Assembly (NCBI RefSeq): GCF_900105675.1
Contig: NZ_LT629786.1
Span: forward strand, 5,766,001 to 5,830,000
DNA length: 64,000 bases
Reading direction: 5' to 3'
From: Pseudomonas synxantha
GTDB taxonomy: Bacteria > Pseudomonadota > Gammaproteobacteria > Pseudomonadales > Pseudomonadaceae
The notes under the pieces: model-generated
Told to the model about the DNA's origin: nothing
The model's database searches: none
Seen by the model: only the letters and a program-made list of their open reading frames with translations
Part shown: piece by piece, positions 1 through 8,384 of the stretch
Position numbering within the stretch: the first letter of the stretch is position 1
How the letters are laid out: every line of letters begins with the position of its first letter
Position numbers and translations under genes: made by a program

Positions 1-724
1 AGTGCCCGGTACGGGAATCGATTTCCAGCGCCGAGAGGTTGCGCATGTCCAGTTCGCTACTGGCCAGCTTGGCCTTGCTGCCAGCCAGCCGCTGGCTGCC
101 ATCGCTTTTCCAGGTGAACAGCGCCGGCGGGCGCTCTTCGCCCAGTATGAGTTGCTGGTTGCGCCTGTCCCAGGTAATGGCCTCAAAGGCCTTGTTCTGG
201 TCTGCGGATGGGCCAAGGTCATAACTGGGGAAGTCAGCCTTGTTCAACGCGGTGGTAGCGGCGTCGACCCTGACAATGGTCAGGCTGTGCTGACGCTCAT
301 CGACCACCGCCATCAGGCCGTTTTCCATCACCGTCAGGCCTTCCGGGTTGTTCCAGCCATTGAGCGGCATCTTGCGCAACACATCGCCTTGCAGGCTCAG
401 TTCGACCAGGAACGGGTTCTTGCCCATGACGGAAAACAAGGTTTTGGTCTGGGGGTTGTAGGACAGGTCCGAAGCCTCATCCTTCTCCATACCGGGCAGC
501 AACTTGGCATCGATGACCGCGTGATAATCCGGGAGCCATACGCTCTCCTGGCGTTCGGCCGGGCTCTCAAAGCGCTCCAGCACCCACAACACACCGCGAT
601 CGTCCCAATGCATGGCCCAGGCAACCCCATACAGAATCGCACCGGCCAAAAACACCCAGGAATACCAACGCATGGACAAGCGGGAGCGAAGCGAGGGTTT
701 TGAAGTGGGCAGAGGCACGGCCAT
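1..724 (-). CDS. SdiA-regulated domain protein (YjiK-type), partial
   Basis: Only the first 241 codons are in the window; the gene continues past position 1, so no stop is seen. The translation starts MAVPLPTSKPSLRSRLSMRW, has one hydrophobic N-terminal helix (about residues 20-37, WYSWVFLAGAILYGVAWAMH), and continues into beta-propeller-like sequence with DEASDLSYNPQTKTLFSV, NNPEGLTVMENGLMAVVDE and AFEAITWD. These resemble the SdiA-regulated/YjiK family, membrane-anchored periplasmic propellers of unknown function. The ATG at 722-724 is preceded by GGAAAAGCGCTCA; a second ATG at 668-670 has no ribosome site. The family call comes from motif memory, not a search. Confidence 0.72.
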   Translation of the reverse strand, partial: MAVPLPTSKPSLRSRLSMRWYSWVFLAGAILYGVAWAMHWDDRGVLWVLERFESPAERQESVWLPDYHAVIDAKLLPGMEKDEASDLSYNPQTKTLFSVMGKNPFLVELSLQGDVLRKMPLNGWNNPEGLTVMENGLMAVVDERQHSLTIVRVDAATTALNKADFPSYDLGPSADQNKAFEAITWDRRNQQLILGEERPPALFTWKSDGSQRLAGSKAKLASSELDMRNLSALEIDSRTGH

Positions 725-857
725 TGAGCGCTTTTCCGGAAAGTCAGCTGTAGGGGATAGCACAGGATTCAAAGGCCCGCGCGCAAGTGGCTGGAATTAT
801 CCGGATGGTGTGTGAAAAAAATGCAAAAGCCCATACTTGGGATATACACAAAACCAA

Positions 858-977
858 TGTGGGAGGGGCGGTGCGACGATTCGACTTGCTCCCGATAGCA
901 GTGTGTCAGTCAGAATATCTGCTACTGATACACCGCAATCGGGAGCAAGTCGAATCGTCGCACCGCCCCTCCCACAT
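858..977. repeat. REPIN, long-arm REP subfamily
   Basis: Two inverted REP copies flank a short spacer. Each arm starts GTGGGAGGGGCGGTGCGACG and ends ...CGACTTGCTCCCGAT; about 38 bases per arm are identical when one is reverse-complemented. The element lies between the divergent 5' end of the SdiA-type gene and the 3' end of the FAH gene. The arm carries about 16 extra bases compared with the common repeat of this window. Confidence 0.9.
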
Positions 978-1001
978 TTTTCACCGCATTTCTTCAGGCA
1001 G

Positions 1002-1667
1002 TCAGCGAACGAAGCTTTCGAAACGGTTCACACCCGCCAGCTCCAATACCAGTTCATCGCCGACGTTCAACGGGCCAACGCCAGCCGGGGTGCCGGTCAG
1101 GATCACGTCACCCGCCTGCAGGGAGAAGCACCCAGCCATATGCTGGATCATCGGCACAATCGGGTTGAGCATCTGCGCGCTGTTGCCGTCCTGGCGTACT
1201 TCACCGTTGATGCTCAGGCGAATGCCGATATCGGTCATATCCTCAAAGGTACTGCTGACCACGAAAGGTGCAATCACCGCCGCGCCATCGAAGGACTTGG
1301 CGATTTCCCACGGCAGGCCCTTGGCTTTGAGCTCAGCCTGCTTGTCGCGCAAGGTCAGGTCCAGGGCCGGGGCGAAACCGGAGATGGCGTCCAGTACTTC
1401 TTCACGGCTCGGCTTGGTCGACAATGGTTTACCGATCAACACGGCGATTTCCGCTTCGTAATGCACCGAACCGCGCTCGGTTGGAATGCTGAAACCGCCT
1501 TCCAGCGGTACCACGCAACTGCCCGGCTTGATGAACAGCAGGGGTTCGGTCGGCACCGGGTTGTCCAGTTCCTTGGCGTGTTCGGCGTAATTGCGCCCAA
1601 TGCAGACCACTTTACCCACGGGAAAGTGGATATTGGTGCCGTCGACATACTTGTGCTGATAGCTCAT
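1002..1667 (-). CDS. fumarylacetoacetate hydrolase family protein (YcgM/FAHD1-like)
   Basis: A 221-residue single-domain FAH-fold protein, the size of E. coli YcgM and FAHD1. It contains VGKVVCIGRNYAEHAKEL, LFIKPGSCVVP, the metal-binding stretch VHYEAEIAVLIG, SFDGAAVIAPF and DVILTGTPAGVGPL, all typical of the family. Members act as oxaloacetate tautomerases or acylpyruvate hydrolases in the cytosol; the substrate here cannot be fixed from sequence. The start at 1665-1667 is chosen because GAGGAG lies nine bases upstream; a longer frame beginning MRSRS lacks a site. It is 22 bases downstream of the D-2-hydroxyglutarate dehydrogenase gene on the same strand and is probably co-transcribed with it. 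Confidence 0.88.
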   Translation of the reverse strand: MSYQHKYVDGTNIHFPVGKVVCIGRNYAEHAKELDNPVPTEPLLFIKPGSCVVPLEGGFSIPTERGSVHYEAEIAVLIGKPLSTKPSREEVLDAISGFAPALDLTLRDKQAELKAKGLPWEIAKSFDGAAVIAPFVVSSTFEDMTDIGIRLSINGEVRQDGNSAQMLNPIVPMIQHMAGCFSLQAGDVILTGTPAGVGPLNVGDELVLELAGVNRFESFVR

Positions 1668-1689
1668 GGAACGACTCCTCAAGGTGCGG

Positions 1690-3084
1690 TTAAACAGCGA
1701 AGATCTTGCCGGGGTTCATGATCCCGTTCGGGTCGAACACGGCTTTCACCGCCTTCATGTATTCGATTTCAACCGGCGAGCGGCTGTAGGTCAGGTAATC
1801 GCGCTTGGTCATGCCCACCCCGTGTTCGGCGGAGATCGAGCCGTTGTACTTCTCGACGGTTTCGAACACCCACTTGTTCACAGTGGCGCACTTGGCGAAG
1901 AACTCATCCTTGCTCAGGTTTTCCGGCTTGAGGATGTTCAAGTGCAGGTTACCGTCGCCGATATGGCCAAACCAGACGATTTCGAAGTCCGGGTAGTGTT
2001 CACCGACTATCGCGTCAATTTCACTCAGGAACGCCGGCACTTTGGAGACGGTGACCGAGATGTCGTTCTTGTACGGCGTCCAGTGGGAAATGGTCTCGGA
2101 GATGTACTCGCGCAGTTTCCACAGGTTGTGCAGTTGGGTTTCGCTCTGGCTCATCACGCCGTCCAGTACCCAGCCCTGCTCGACGCAGTGCTCAAAGGTT
2201 TCCAGGGCGTGGTTGGCGACTTCTTCGGTGGTGGCTTCAAATTCCAGCAGCGCGTAGAACGGGCACTCGGTTTCGAACGGCGCCGGCACATCGCCGCGAC
2301 CGAGGACTTTAGCCAGGGCCTTGTCGGAGAAGAACTCGAAGGCCGTCAGGTCCAGCTTGCTCTGGAACGCATGCAGCACCGGCATGATCGAGTCGAAGTC
2401 AGTGGTGCCGAGTACCATGGCGGTGAGGTTCTTCGGTGCACGATCCAGGCGCATGGTGGCTTCGACCACAAAGCCCAGGGTGCCTTCGGCGCCGATGAAC
2501 AGCTGGCGCATGTCGTAGCCGGTGGCGTTCTTGATCAGGTCGCGGTTCAGTTCCAGCACATCGCCCTTGCCGGTGACCACCTTCATGCCAGCCACCCAAT
2601 TGCGGGTCATGCCGTAGCGAATCACCTTGATCCCGCCGGCATTGGTGCCGATATTGCCGCCAATCTGGCTGGAACCGGACGAGGCGAAGTCCACCGGGTA
2701 GTACAGGCCGTTTTCTTCGGCGACGTTCTGCAGTTGCTTGGTGACCACCCCCGGTTGGCACACCGCAGTGCGGTCGGTGAGGTTCACATTGAGGATCTGG
2801 TTCATGTAGTCGAACGACACCACCACTTCGCCATTGGCCGCCACCGCCGCTGCCGACAGGCCGGTACGCCCGCCGGACGGCACCAGCGCTACCTTGTGCG
2901 TATTGGCCCAACGCACGATGGCCTGCACCTGCTCGGTGGTCTTGGGGAACACGATGGCGCTGGGCGCGGGTGCGAAGTGCTTGGTCCAATCCTTGCCGTA
3001 AGCCTCCAGGGAGTCTGCATCGGTCAGCACTTTGCCGGGCTCAACCAGGGTCTTTAGCTCATCAATCAGGGCAGGATGGGTCAT
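1690..3084 (-). CDS. FAD-binding oxidase, probable D-2-hydroxyglutarate dehydrogenase
   Basis: A 464-residue flavoprotein of the FAD_binding_4 plus FAD-oxidase C-terminal type. The N-terminal PCMH domain shows ALVPSGGRTGLSAAAV and PVDFASSGSSQIGGNIGTNA; the C-terminal domain shows WFGHIGDGNLHLNIL and the final SAEHGVG motif. D-lactate, glycolate and D-2-hydroxyglutarate dehydrogenases share this plan. It is divergent from serA, and in pseudomonads D-2-hydroxyglutarate dehydrogenase re-oxidises the D-2-hydroxyglutarate made by SerA, so that function is preferred. Start uncertain: ATG at 3082-3084 (MTHPALIDEL) matches the family, but ATGs up to ten codons upstream exist, one with an AGGA at good spacing. 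Confidence 0.85.
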   Translation of the reverse strand: MTHPALIDELKTLVEPGKVLTDADSLEAYGKDWTKHFAPAPSAIVFPKTTEQVQAIVRWANTHKVALVPSGGRTGLSAAAVAANGEVVVSFDYMNQILNVNLTDRTAVCQPGVVTKQLQNVAEENGLYYPVDFASSGSSQIGGNIGTNAGGIKVIRYGMTRNWVAGMKVVTGKGDVLELNRDLIKNATGYDMRQLFIGAEGTLGFVVEATMRLDRAPKNLTAMVLGTTDFDSIMPVLHAFQSKLDLTAFEFFSDKALAKVLGRGDVPAPFETECPFYALLEFEATTEEVANHALETFEHCVEQGWVLDGVMSQSETQLHNLWKLREYISETISHWTPYKNDISVTVSKVPAFLSEIDAIVGEHYPDFEIVWFGHIGDGNLHLNILKPENLSKDEFFAKCATVNKWVFETVEKYNGSISAEHGVGMTKRDYLTYSRSPVEIEYMKAVKAVFDPNGIMNPGKIFAV

Positions 3085-3159
3085 CGACAGAACTCTCGAA
3101 CAATTCATGGTCATCCTGAGAACGCTTCACGTCGCAGGAATAGGTGTTTAGCGGGGTGC

Positions 3160-3173
3160 GTATGCTAGCATAC
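3160..3173. promoter_or_regulatory. 14-bp perfect palindrome in the serA / dehydrogenase divergent region
   Basis: GTATGCTAGCATAC is self-complementary, and its flanks (GCGGGGTGC before, CGCCCCCGC after) extend the symmetry imperfectly. It lies between the divergent dehydrogenase and serA starts. It could be an operator, an extended -10 (TATGCT), or both. No known regulator is assigned. Confidence 0.4.
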
Positions 3174-3289
3174 CGCCCCCGCAGGACAGACCCAAAGGGC
3201 GTTTCTGCGGTGACGGCTTTCCTGCCGTCCGGGTCAGCTTGCGCTGCTCGACTCCCTGCCAATTTTCTCCGGGATACAGGTTTACGCAG

Positions 3290-4519
3290 ATGAGCAAGAC
3301 TTCTCTCGATAAGAGCAAGATCAAGTTCCTTCTTCTGGAAGGCGTCCACCCATCGGCTGTCGACGTTCTGAAAGCCGCTGGGTACACCAGCATTGAGTAC
3401 ATCACCAGTTCTCTGCCGGAAGCCCAGCTCAAGGAAAAGATCGCCGACGCGCACTTTATCGGCATTCGCTCCCGCACTCAGCTGACCGAAGAGATCTTCG
3501 ACCACGCCAAGAAACTCGTGGCTGTCGGCTGTTTCTGCATCGGCACCAACCAGGTCGACCTCAACGCAGCGCGCGAGCGCGGCATCGCGGTGTTCAACGC
3601 GCCGTACTCCAACACCCGTTCCGTGGCGGAGCTGGTGTTGGCCGAGGCTATCCTGCTGCTGCGCGGTATCCCCGAGAAGAACGCTTCCTGCCACCGTGGC
3701 GGCTGGATCAAGAGCGCGGCCAACTCCTTCGAGATCCGCGGCAAAAAGCTGGGTATCGTCGGTTACGGCTCGATCGGCACGCAACTGTCGGTCCTGGCCG
3801 AAGGCTTGGGGATGCAGGTATTCTTCTACGACACCCTGACCAAGCTGCCATTGGGCAATGCCACCCAGGTGTCGAGCCTGACCGAGCTGTTGGGCATGTC
3901 CGACATCGTCACCCTGCACGTCCCGGAAACCGCTGAGACCCAGTGGATGATCGGCGAGAAGGAAATCCGCGCCATCAAGAAAGGCGGCATCCTGATCAAC
4001 GCTGCACGTGGCACCGTGGTCGAGCTGGACGCCCTGGCCGAGGCGATCAAGGACAAGCACCTGATCGGCGCCGCCATCGACGTGTTCCCGGTGGAGCCGC
4101 GCTCCAACGACGACATCTTCGAAAGCCCGTTGCGTGGCCTGGATAACGTCATCCTGACCCCGCACATCGGTGGTTCCACCGCTGAAGCCCAGGCCAACAT
4201 CGGCCTGGAAGTCTCGGAAAAGCTGGTCAAGTACAGCGACAACGGTACTTCGGTATCGTCGGTCAACTTCCCCGAAGTGGCCCTGCCGGCTCACCCGGGC
4301 AAGCACCGCCTGCTGCACATCCACCAGAACATTCCGGGCGTGATGATGGAGATCAACAAGGTCTTCGCGGAAAACGGCATCAACATCTCCGGTCAGTTCC
4401 TGCAGACCAACGAGAAGGTTGGCTACGTGGTCATCGACGTCGACGCCGAGTACTCGGACCTGGCGCAAGAGAAGCTGCAGCACATCAACGGCACTATCCG
4501 TAGCCGCGTGTTGTTCTAA
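3290..4519 (+). CDS. serA: D-3-phosphoglycerate dehydrogenase
   Basis: A 409-residue enzyme for the first committed step of L-serine synthesis: 3-phosphoglycerate to 3-phosphohydroxypyruvate with NAD. The NAD motif GYGSIG is at residues 159-164, catalytic Arg240 in NAARGTVVE, Glu269 in VFPVEP, and His292 in TPHIGGST. The C-terminal ACT domain (about 339-409) is the serine-feedback module of the E. coli-type enzyme, and the length matches that type (410). The ATG at 3290 is used; an upstream in-frame extension has no family similarity. The divergent neighbour probably recycles the 2-hydroxyglutarate side product. Confidence 0.97.
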   Translation: MSKTSLDKSKIKFLLLEGVHPSAVDVLKAAGYTSIEYITSSLPEAQLKEKIADAHFIGIRSRTQLTEEIFDHAKKLVAVGCFCIGTNQVDLNAARERGIAVFNAPYSNTRSVAELVLAEAILLLRGIPEKNASCHRGGWIKSAANSFEIRGKKLGIVGYGSIGTQLSVLAEGLGMQVFFYDTLTKLPLGNATQVSSLTELLGMSDIVTLHVPETAETQWMIGEKEIRAIKKGGILINAARGTVVELDALAEAIKDKHLIGAAIDVFPVEPRSNDDIFESPLRGLDNVILTPHIGGSTAEAQANIGLEVSEKLVKYSDNGTSVSSVNFPEVALPAHPGKHRLLHIHQNIPGVMMEINKVFAENGINISGQFLQTNEKVGYVVIDVDAEYSDLAQEKLQHINGTIRSRVLF

Positions 4520-4537
4520 GGTTTCAACTGCACCACG

Positions 4538-4567
4538 AAAAAGGGAGCCCCATGGGGCTCCTTTTTT
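4538..4567 (+). terminator. serA intrinsic terminator
   Basis: GGAGCCCC-AT-GGGGCTCC stem followed by TTTTTT, 18 bases after the serA stop. The A-run on the other side lets it also serve the convergent DUF4399 gene. Confidence 0.9.
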
Positions 4568-4582
4568 GCATCTGAACAAATC

Positions 4583-5023
4583 TTACTTAACGTTAACCGT
4601 GATCACTTTAGAGGCTACAGTCGGGTTGAACTGCATGTGCAGTTTGTCGCCGGCCACCAGCTGTAAGGTGTGCTTGCCTGGCGTAAGAGTCACTTCAGTC
4701 TCGGTCTGGGCCTTGCCGTAATGGATCACAGTGTCGGTGGCCGGGATCGGCAGTTTCGCATCCGGCAGTTCTTTCTGATCGATCAGCAGATGGTGGTGGC
4801 CGGTGCCTGGCGCCTGGTCGGTCGCCGGGGCCAGTTTCAGGCCTTCCATGCCGAATTTCACGGTGAAGGTTTTATCGACGGTGGCGCCATCTTTCGGCGA
4901 GACAATAAACACCTTGGCACCTTCCGGTGGAGCGCTGCGCGGGATACCGTCGGCGGCTGTGGCCAACATCGAAGCACCCAGCAACAGGCTGGCCAGGGTG
5001 GCGCGGGATAAAAGGGCTTTCAT
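4583..5023 (-). CDS. DUF4399 periplasmic protein
   Basis: A 146-residue protein with a signal peptide (MKALLSRATLASLLLGASML, cleavage near ATA-ADG). The mature part has the DUF4399 pattern: VFIVSPKDGATVDKTFTVKF, GTGHHHLLID, and HTLQLVAGDKLHMQFNP near the end. The HHH stretch could bind metal, but the family function is unknown. The start at 5021-5023 follows CTGGAGAAGCGA; the frame extends 27 codons upstream without a credible start. It is convergent with serA. Confidence 0.85.
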   Translation of the reverse strand: MKALLSRATLASLLLGASMLATAADGIPRSAPPEGAKVFIVSPKDGATVDKTFTVKFGMEGLKLAPATDQAPGTGHHHLLIDQKELPDAKLPIPATDTVIHYGKAQTETEVTLTPGKHTLQLVAGDKLHMQFNPTVASKVITVNVK

Positions 5024-5157
5024 TCGCTTCTCCAGTTTTTCGGTGAAATCTGTGGGGTTATGACAACTTCGCGACAAATTGCTGTCCAAGGCACTCGACA
5101 CCATAGCAAAGCGATGCTGAACGGCGTCTCGCCCGTACGAATTCTTTAGGAGTGACC

Positions 5158-5652
5158 ATGCGCTTTTCGCCTGGCCTGTTACTTTTGCTTCCCCTGCTGA
5201 GCCCCTTGGCCCACGCCGAACTGATCGACGACGTCAATGATCGCGGTGAACTGCGCATCGCCCTGGAAGCCAACACCGCGCCCTACAACTTCAAGGACGG
5301 CGACAAACTCACCGGCTTTGAAGTGGAGCTGGGTGAGCAGCTGGCCAAGGAAATGGACGTACGCCCGTCTTTTATCACCACCGACGACAGCGACCTGTTG
5401 CCAGGTGTGGAAACCGGCAAGTACGACGTGGCAATAAACCATATCGCTATGACTGCCGAACTCAAGGATCGGTTCGATTTCAGCACGGCTTATCGCGAGA
5501 AGCCGGACCTTGTGATCCCATTCCAGAAAGGTAACCCGGCGTTCAAGAGCAGCCTGGACATGGCCCTGGAGCGGGTGAAGGCGGATGGCAGATTGAAGGC
5601 GCTGGCGCAGAAGTGGTTTGAAAGCAGTGCACCGATAGTCAAGACACAGTAG
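5158..5652 (+). CDS. short amino-acid ABC-type binding protein (SBP_bac_3), lobe 2 largely missing
   Basis: 164 residues with a signal peptide (MRFSPGLLLLLPLLSPLAHA). Lobe 1 of a family-3 solute-binding protein is clear: DRGELRIALEANTAPYNFKD, LTGFEVELGEQLAKEM and YDVAINHIAMTAELKDRFDF. The usual second lobe of about 80-90 residues is absent; the sequence goes from FSTAYREKPDLVIPFQKGNP straight to the C-terminal helix MALERVKADGRLKALAQKWF. Family members are normally about 250 residues. The gene has a good ribosome site (TTTAGGAG) and no internal stop. It may be a decaying binder or a small protein with a new role. No ABC permease or ATPase is adjacent. Confidence 0.8.
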   Translation: MRFSPGLLLLLPLLSPLAHAELIDDVNDRGELRIALEANTAPYNFKDGDKLTGFEVELGEQLAKEMDVRPSFITTDDSDLLPGVETGKYDVAINHIAMTAELKDRFDFSTAYREKPDLVIPFQKGNPAFKSSLDMALERVKADGRLKALAQKWFESSAPIVKTQ

Positions 5653-5655
5653 GTC

Positions 5656-5690
5656 AAATGTGGGAGGGGGCTTGCCCCCTCCCACATTTT
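5656..5690. repeat. short REP palindrome acting as terminator
   Basis: A perfect hairpin: TGTGGGAGGGGGC facing GCCCCCTCCCACA, flanked by AAA and TTTT. It lies between the convergent binding-protein and 2OG-oxygenase genes and probably terminates both. It is a single REP folded on itself, without the long REPIN spacer. Confidence 0.85.
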
Positions 5691-5723
5691 GTTCAAGGCA
5701 AGACTTTGGAATCCTTTGCCGGC

Positions 5724-6356
5724 TTAAAACGGCTCGTTGCCCCGTCGGCGAAACCAACCAGTCAAGGACAGCCGCTCTCGGGTGGCAGGCAGTACCTCGT
5801 GGGGCACCTCGCCCGACAAAAACACCACCAGGCAACCACCGGTCGGCACCACGTCGTATTCAACGCCGCCCTTGAGGTACATGCGTAACTGGCCGCCGTG
5901 CTCGGGCAGCCAGGCGTCATTTAAGTAGATCACCGCCGAGACCATGCGCCGGTCATCATCGCGAAAACGGTCCACATGCTTAAGGTAAAAGGCCCCGGGC
6001 GGGTACATCGCGAAGTGGCTTTCGAAATCTTCCAGGCCAAGGAAAAGGCTGCGGTTCATCGCCAGGCGCAGACCATCCATCACCGCCATATAGGTGTCGC
6101 AGACCGCCGCGTCACCTTCCTCCAGCCACTGGATATGGTCACCGCGAATGCCCTCGCGAATCTCCTGGGCCGGCCCGCGCCCCACCGCTGCCGGTGCCAG
6201 TTCACCTTCAGCCGCACGTTTATGGCACTCAGCAGCGAGCTCCAGGGTCAGAGCCTGGGGCAGGAAGCCATTCTGCTGCGACCAGCCTTTTTCGGCCAGG
6301 TCGTCAACGATGCGTTGCAGCAGCGGGTGATCGAGGGGTATTTGCATGGCGCGCAT
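5724..6356 (-). CDS. 2-oxoglutarate/Fe(II)-dependent oxygenase (prolyl 4-hydroxylase type)
   Basis: 210 residues. The Fe(II) ligands are visible as His127 and Asp129 (LKHVDRFRDD) and His186 (GEVPHEVLP); Arg195 (ATRERLSLTGW) is the expected 2-oxoglutarate contact. This is the P4Hc double-stranded beta-helix layout. The substrate is unknown; bacterial relatives hydroxylate protein or small-molecule targets. The start at 6354-6356 follows GGATACT; another ATG lies three codons inside. A 28-codon upstream extension looks non-coding. Divergent from the DUF2059 gene. Confidence 0.85.
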   Translation of the reverse strand: MRAMQIPLDHPLLQRIVDDLAEKGWSQQNGFLPQALTLELAAECHKRAAEGELAPAAVGRGPAQEIREGIRGDHIQWLEEGDAAVCDTYMAVMDGLRLAMNRSLFLGLEDFESHFAMYPPGAFYLKHVDRFRDDDRRMVSAVIYLNDAWLPEHGGQLRMYLKGGVEYDVVPTGGCLVVFLSGEVPHEVLPATRERLSLTGWFRRRGNEPF

Positions 6357-6487
6357 AGTATCCATACGCCTGGGAATCCGACAGAGCCGCTGAGCGTCTG
6401 AATACACTTTAGTCAGGTGACTGATAGGACTTCTCGACAAATCCTACGCCCGACACGGACAATAGTGGCCGACTGACAGGAGTCCAT

Positions 6488-7240
6488 ATGCGTCGTTTGT
6501 TATTTTCCGTGTTGATGCTCTGCGTTTTGCCCGCCTGGGCAGACGGCTATGACCAGTTATACAAGGTCGCCGGCTGGGCCGAACAACGTGCGCATTTCAA
6601 TGACGCCCTCAGTGCCGCCCAGCAACGCTATCGCAATAGTCTGCCGCCAGCTGTGTATCAGGCGCTGGTGGACAACAGCAATAAACGCTTTGCCGCCCAG
6701 GCCATGGACCAGCGTGCCGAGGCGCAACTGCGCAAGCACCTGCCAGACCCGAAACCGGCCCTGGTATTTTTCCAATCGCCCCTGGGGCGCAAGATTGTCG
6801 CCGCCGAATTGCTGGCTACCCGCCGCGACCAGTTGGCGAAGAACGCCCAGGGCCTGCCGAAAATCCAGGCCGAAGCCACCCGCAACCTGATCATCGGCCA
6901 CCTGGCCCAGGCACTGCCTGCTCGTGAAGCTGGGGCGGAAGTCAGCCTGGCGATTGCCGGCGTGGCGGCCGACAGCTTGAGCCAGATGATCCCCGGCCTG
7001 CTTGGCGGCGGTCAGGCCCAAGGCATGTTGAATGGACAGCGTGAACGGCTGATGCAGCAGATTGATAAGGATCTGAACAATACGCTGCTGTATGTCTACC
7101 GGGATTTGTCCGACCCGGAGCTGGAAGAATTCGCCACGTTTGCCGAATCGGCGGAGGGGAAGGCGTATTACCAGGCCGCACTTGCAGCCATTCGCGCAGG
7201 ACTGGCAGTAGGCCAGAGCACCTCAAGCCTGGCGCAGTAG
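6488..7240 (+). CDS. DUF2059 domain protein, exported
   Basis: 250 residues with a signal peptide ending near LPAWADG. The mature protein is helical and contains DPELEEFATFAESAEGKAYY, which matches the DUF2059 C-terminal motif (FY.S..G..). Two related helical segments flank a glycine-rich linker (PGLLGGGQAQGM). Function unknown; probably periplasmic. The ribosome site ACAGGAG is seven bases before the ATG. A REPIN follows the stop within a few bases. Confidence 0.8.
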   Translation: MRRLLFSVLMLCVLPAWADGYDQLYKVAGWAEQRAHFNDALSAAQQRYRNSLPPAVYQALVDNSNKRFAAQAMDQRAEAQLRKHLPDPKPALVFFQSPLGRKIVAAELLATRRDQLAKNAQGLPKIQAEATRNLIIGHLAQALPAREAGAEVSLAIAGVAADSLSQMIPGLLGGGQAQGMLNGQRERLMQQIDKDLNNTLLYVYRDLSDPELEEFATFAESAEGKAYYQAALAAIRAGLAVGQSTSSLAQ

Positions 7241-7242
7241 AA

Positions 7243-7335
7243 AATGTGGGAGGGGGCTTGCTCCCGATAGCAATGTGTCAAGCAAACATTTTTTGCTGAC
7301 CCACCGCCATCGGGAGCAAGCCCCCTCCCACATTT
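7243..7335. repeat. REPIN
   Basis: Inverted pair of GTGGGAGGGGGCTTGCTCCC repeats around a spacer, between the convergent DUF2059 and hydrolase genes. Confidence 0.92.
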
Positions 7336-7343
7336 GGATCGCA

Positions 7344-8285
7344 TCAGGTCAGATGGTCCGTCAAGTATCGGAAGTATTCCTCGCGGATCTCTGGAATCTC
7401 ATTGGCCAGGTGATGCCGGCCGCGCTTGAGCATCAACACCTCGGGCCGGTCGAACTTGCCCCGCAGCACTTGCAAGTTGTGCTGCCAATCCACCGTCATA
7501 TCTTCCTCACCCTGCACGATCACCGGCCGCCTGGCGCTGCGTGGCGCGGCTTCGATGCGCTTGATCCAGCGCGCCAGCGCCCCCACCCAGGCGGTGGGCA
7601 ATTGGCGGGGCTGGAGCGGGTCGGCTTCAAGGAACGGCTTGAAGTCAGGATCGTTGGAGTTATCGCTGAAACGCCGGGCGATGCCTTTGACGAACGGGCG
7701 CAGCAGGTAATAGCTGACCTGGGACCAACCCCAGGCCCGCGGCCGTACCAGTGGCGATAACAAAAAGGTCTTGCCCTGGGCCGGGCTGTCGGCACCGTGA
7801 TTGAGCAGGTGATCCACCACAATGGCGCCCCCGGTGCTCTGCCCGAACAGGTGCCAGGGTTGGGGCAATTGCAAGGCCTTGGCCTCGGCGAATAGCCCCT
7901 GCACCACCCGCTGGTATACCGCAAACTCATCGATGCTGGCGCGGGGGCCGCTGGACAAACCGTGGCCCGGCAGGTCGCAGGCAATCACCACGAAGCCCTG
8001 GTCCAATGCCCAGTCCACCACGTGGCGGTACAGTCCCATGTGATCGTAGAAGCCGTGGAACATGAACACCGTCGCCACCGGCGCAGGCGGCCACCACACC
8101 TGGGCCACCACTTCGAACCCGTCCACCTCGAAACGCCCCAGGCGACTCACGGCCGGCACCTTGCGGGCGGCCAGGTCGAGCCCATAGAAACGTTGGTAGA
8201 CCCGCGCTTCGGCGCTCAGCGGTTGCGCGTCCACCAACGGCCGCAAGCTTTCGCGCAGATGATCAGGGTCAAAGGTGACGGGCAT
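7344..8285 (-). CDS. alpha/beta hydrolase (lysophospholipase / monoacylglycerol-lipase type)
   Basis: 313 residues. The oxyanion region is FMFHGFYDHMGLYRHVVDWA, followed by VIACDLPGHGLSSG and the nucleophile elbow HLFGQSTGG with Ser150. The likely acid is in QGEEDMTVDW and the catalytic His in LKRGRHHLANE, completing the triad. This is the serine-aminopeptidase S33 / Hydrolase_4 group, most often acting on lysophospholipids or monoacylglycerols. No signal peptide is visible. The start at 8283-8285 follows GGAAGCC; the frame is open 22 codons further without a better site. Confidence 0.85.
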   Translation of the reverse strand: MPVTFDPDHLRESLRPLVDAQPLSAEARVYQRFYGLDLAARKVPAVSRLGRFEVDGFEVVAQVWWPPAPVATVFMFHGFYDHMGLYRHVVDWALDQGFVVIACDLPGHGLSSGPRASIDEFAVYQRVVQGLFAEAKALQLPQPWHLFGQSTGGAIVVDHLLNHGADSPAQGKTFLLSPLVRPRAWGWSQVSYYLLRPFVKGIARRFSDNSNDPDFKPFLEADPLQPRQLPTAWVGALARWIKRIEAAPRSARRPVIVQGEEDMTVDWQHNLQVLRGKFDRPEVLMLKRGRHHLANEIPEIREEYFRYLTDHLT

Positions 8286-8384
8286 AAAGGCTTCCAGACT
8301 GGCGGTGAAGATGAATATCGAGCTGCGATATTCATCTGTCAGGACAAGCATGGCAAGCTACGCGACCTGCGAGGATACCTCTGA

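Noticed and set aside
1666..3057. 463-codon frame antisense to the D-2-hydroxyglutarate dehydrogenase gene
   Set aside because: The minus-strand frame carries the flavoprotein motifs; the plus frame is His/Gly/Val-rich shadow sequence.
3062..4579. 505-codon open frame antisense to serA
   Set aside because: serA has full family motifs; the antisense frame is a high-GC codon shadow with no recognisable domain.
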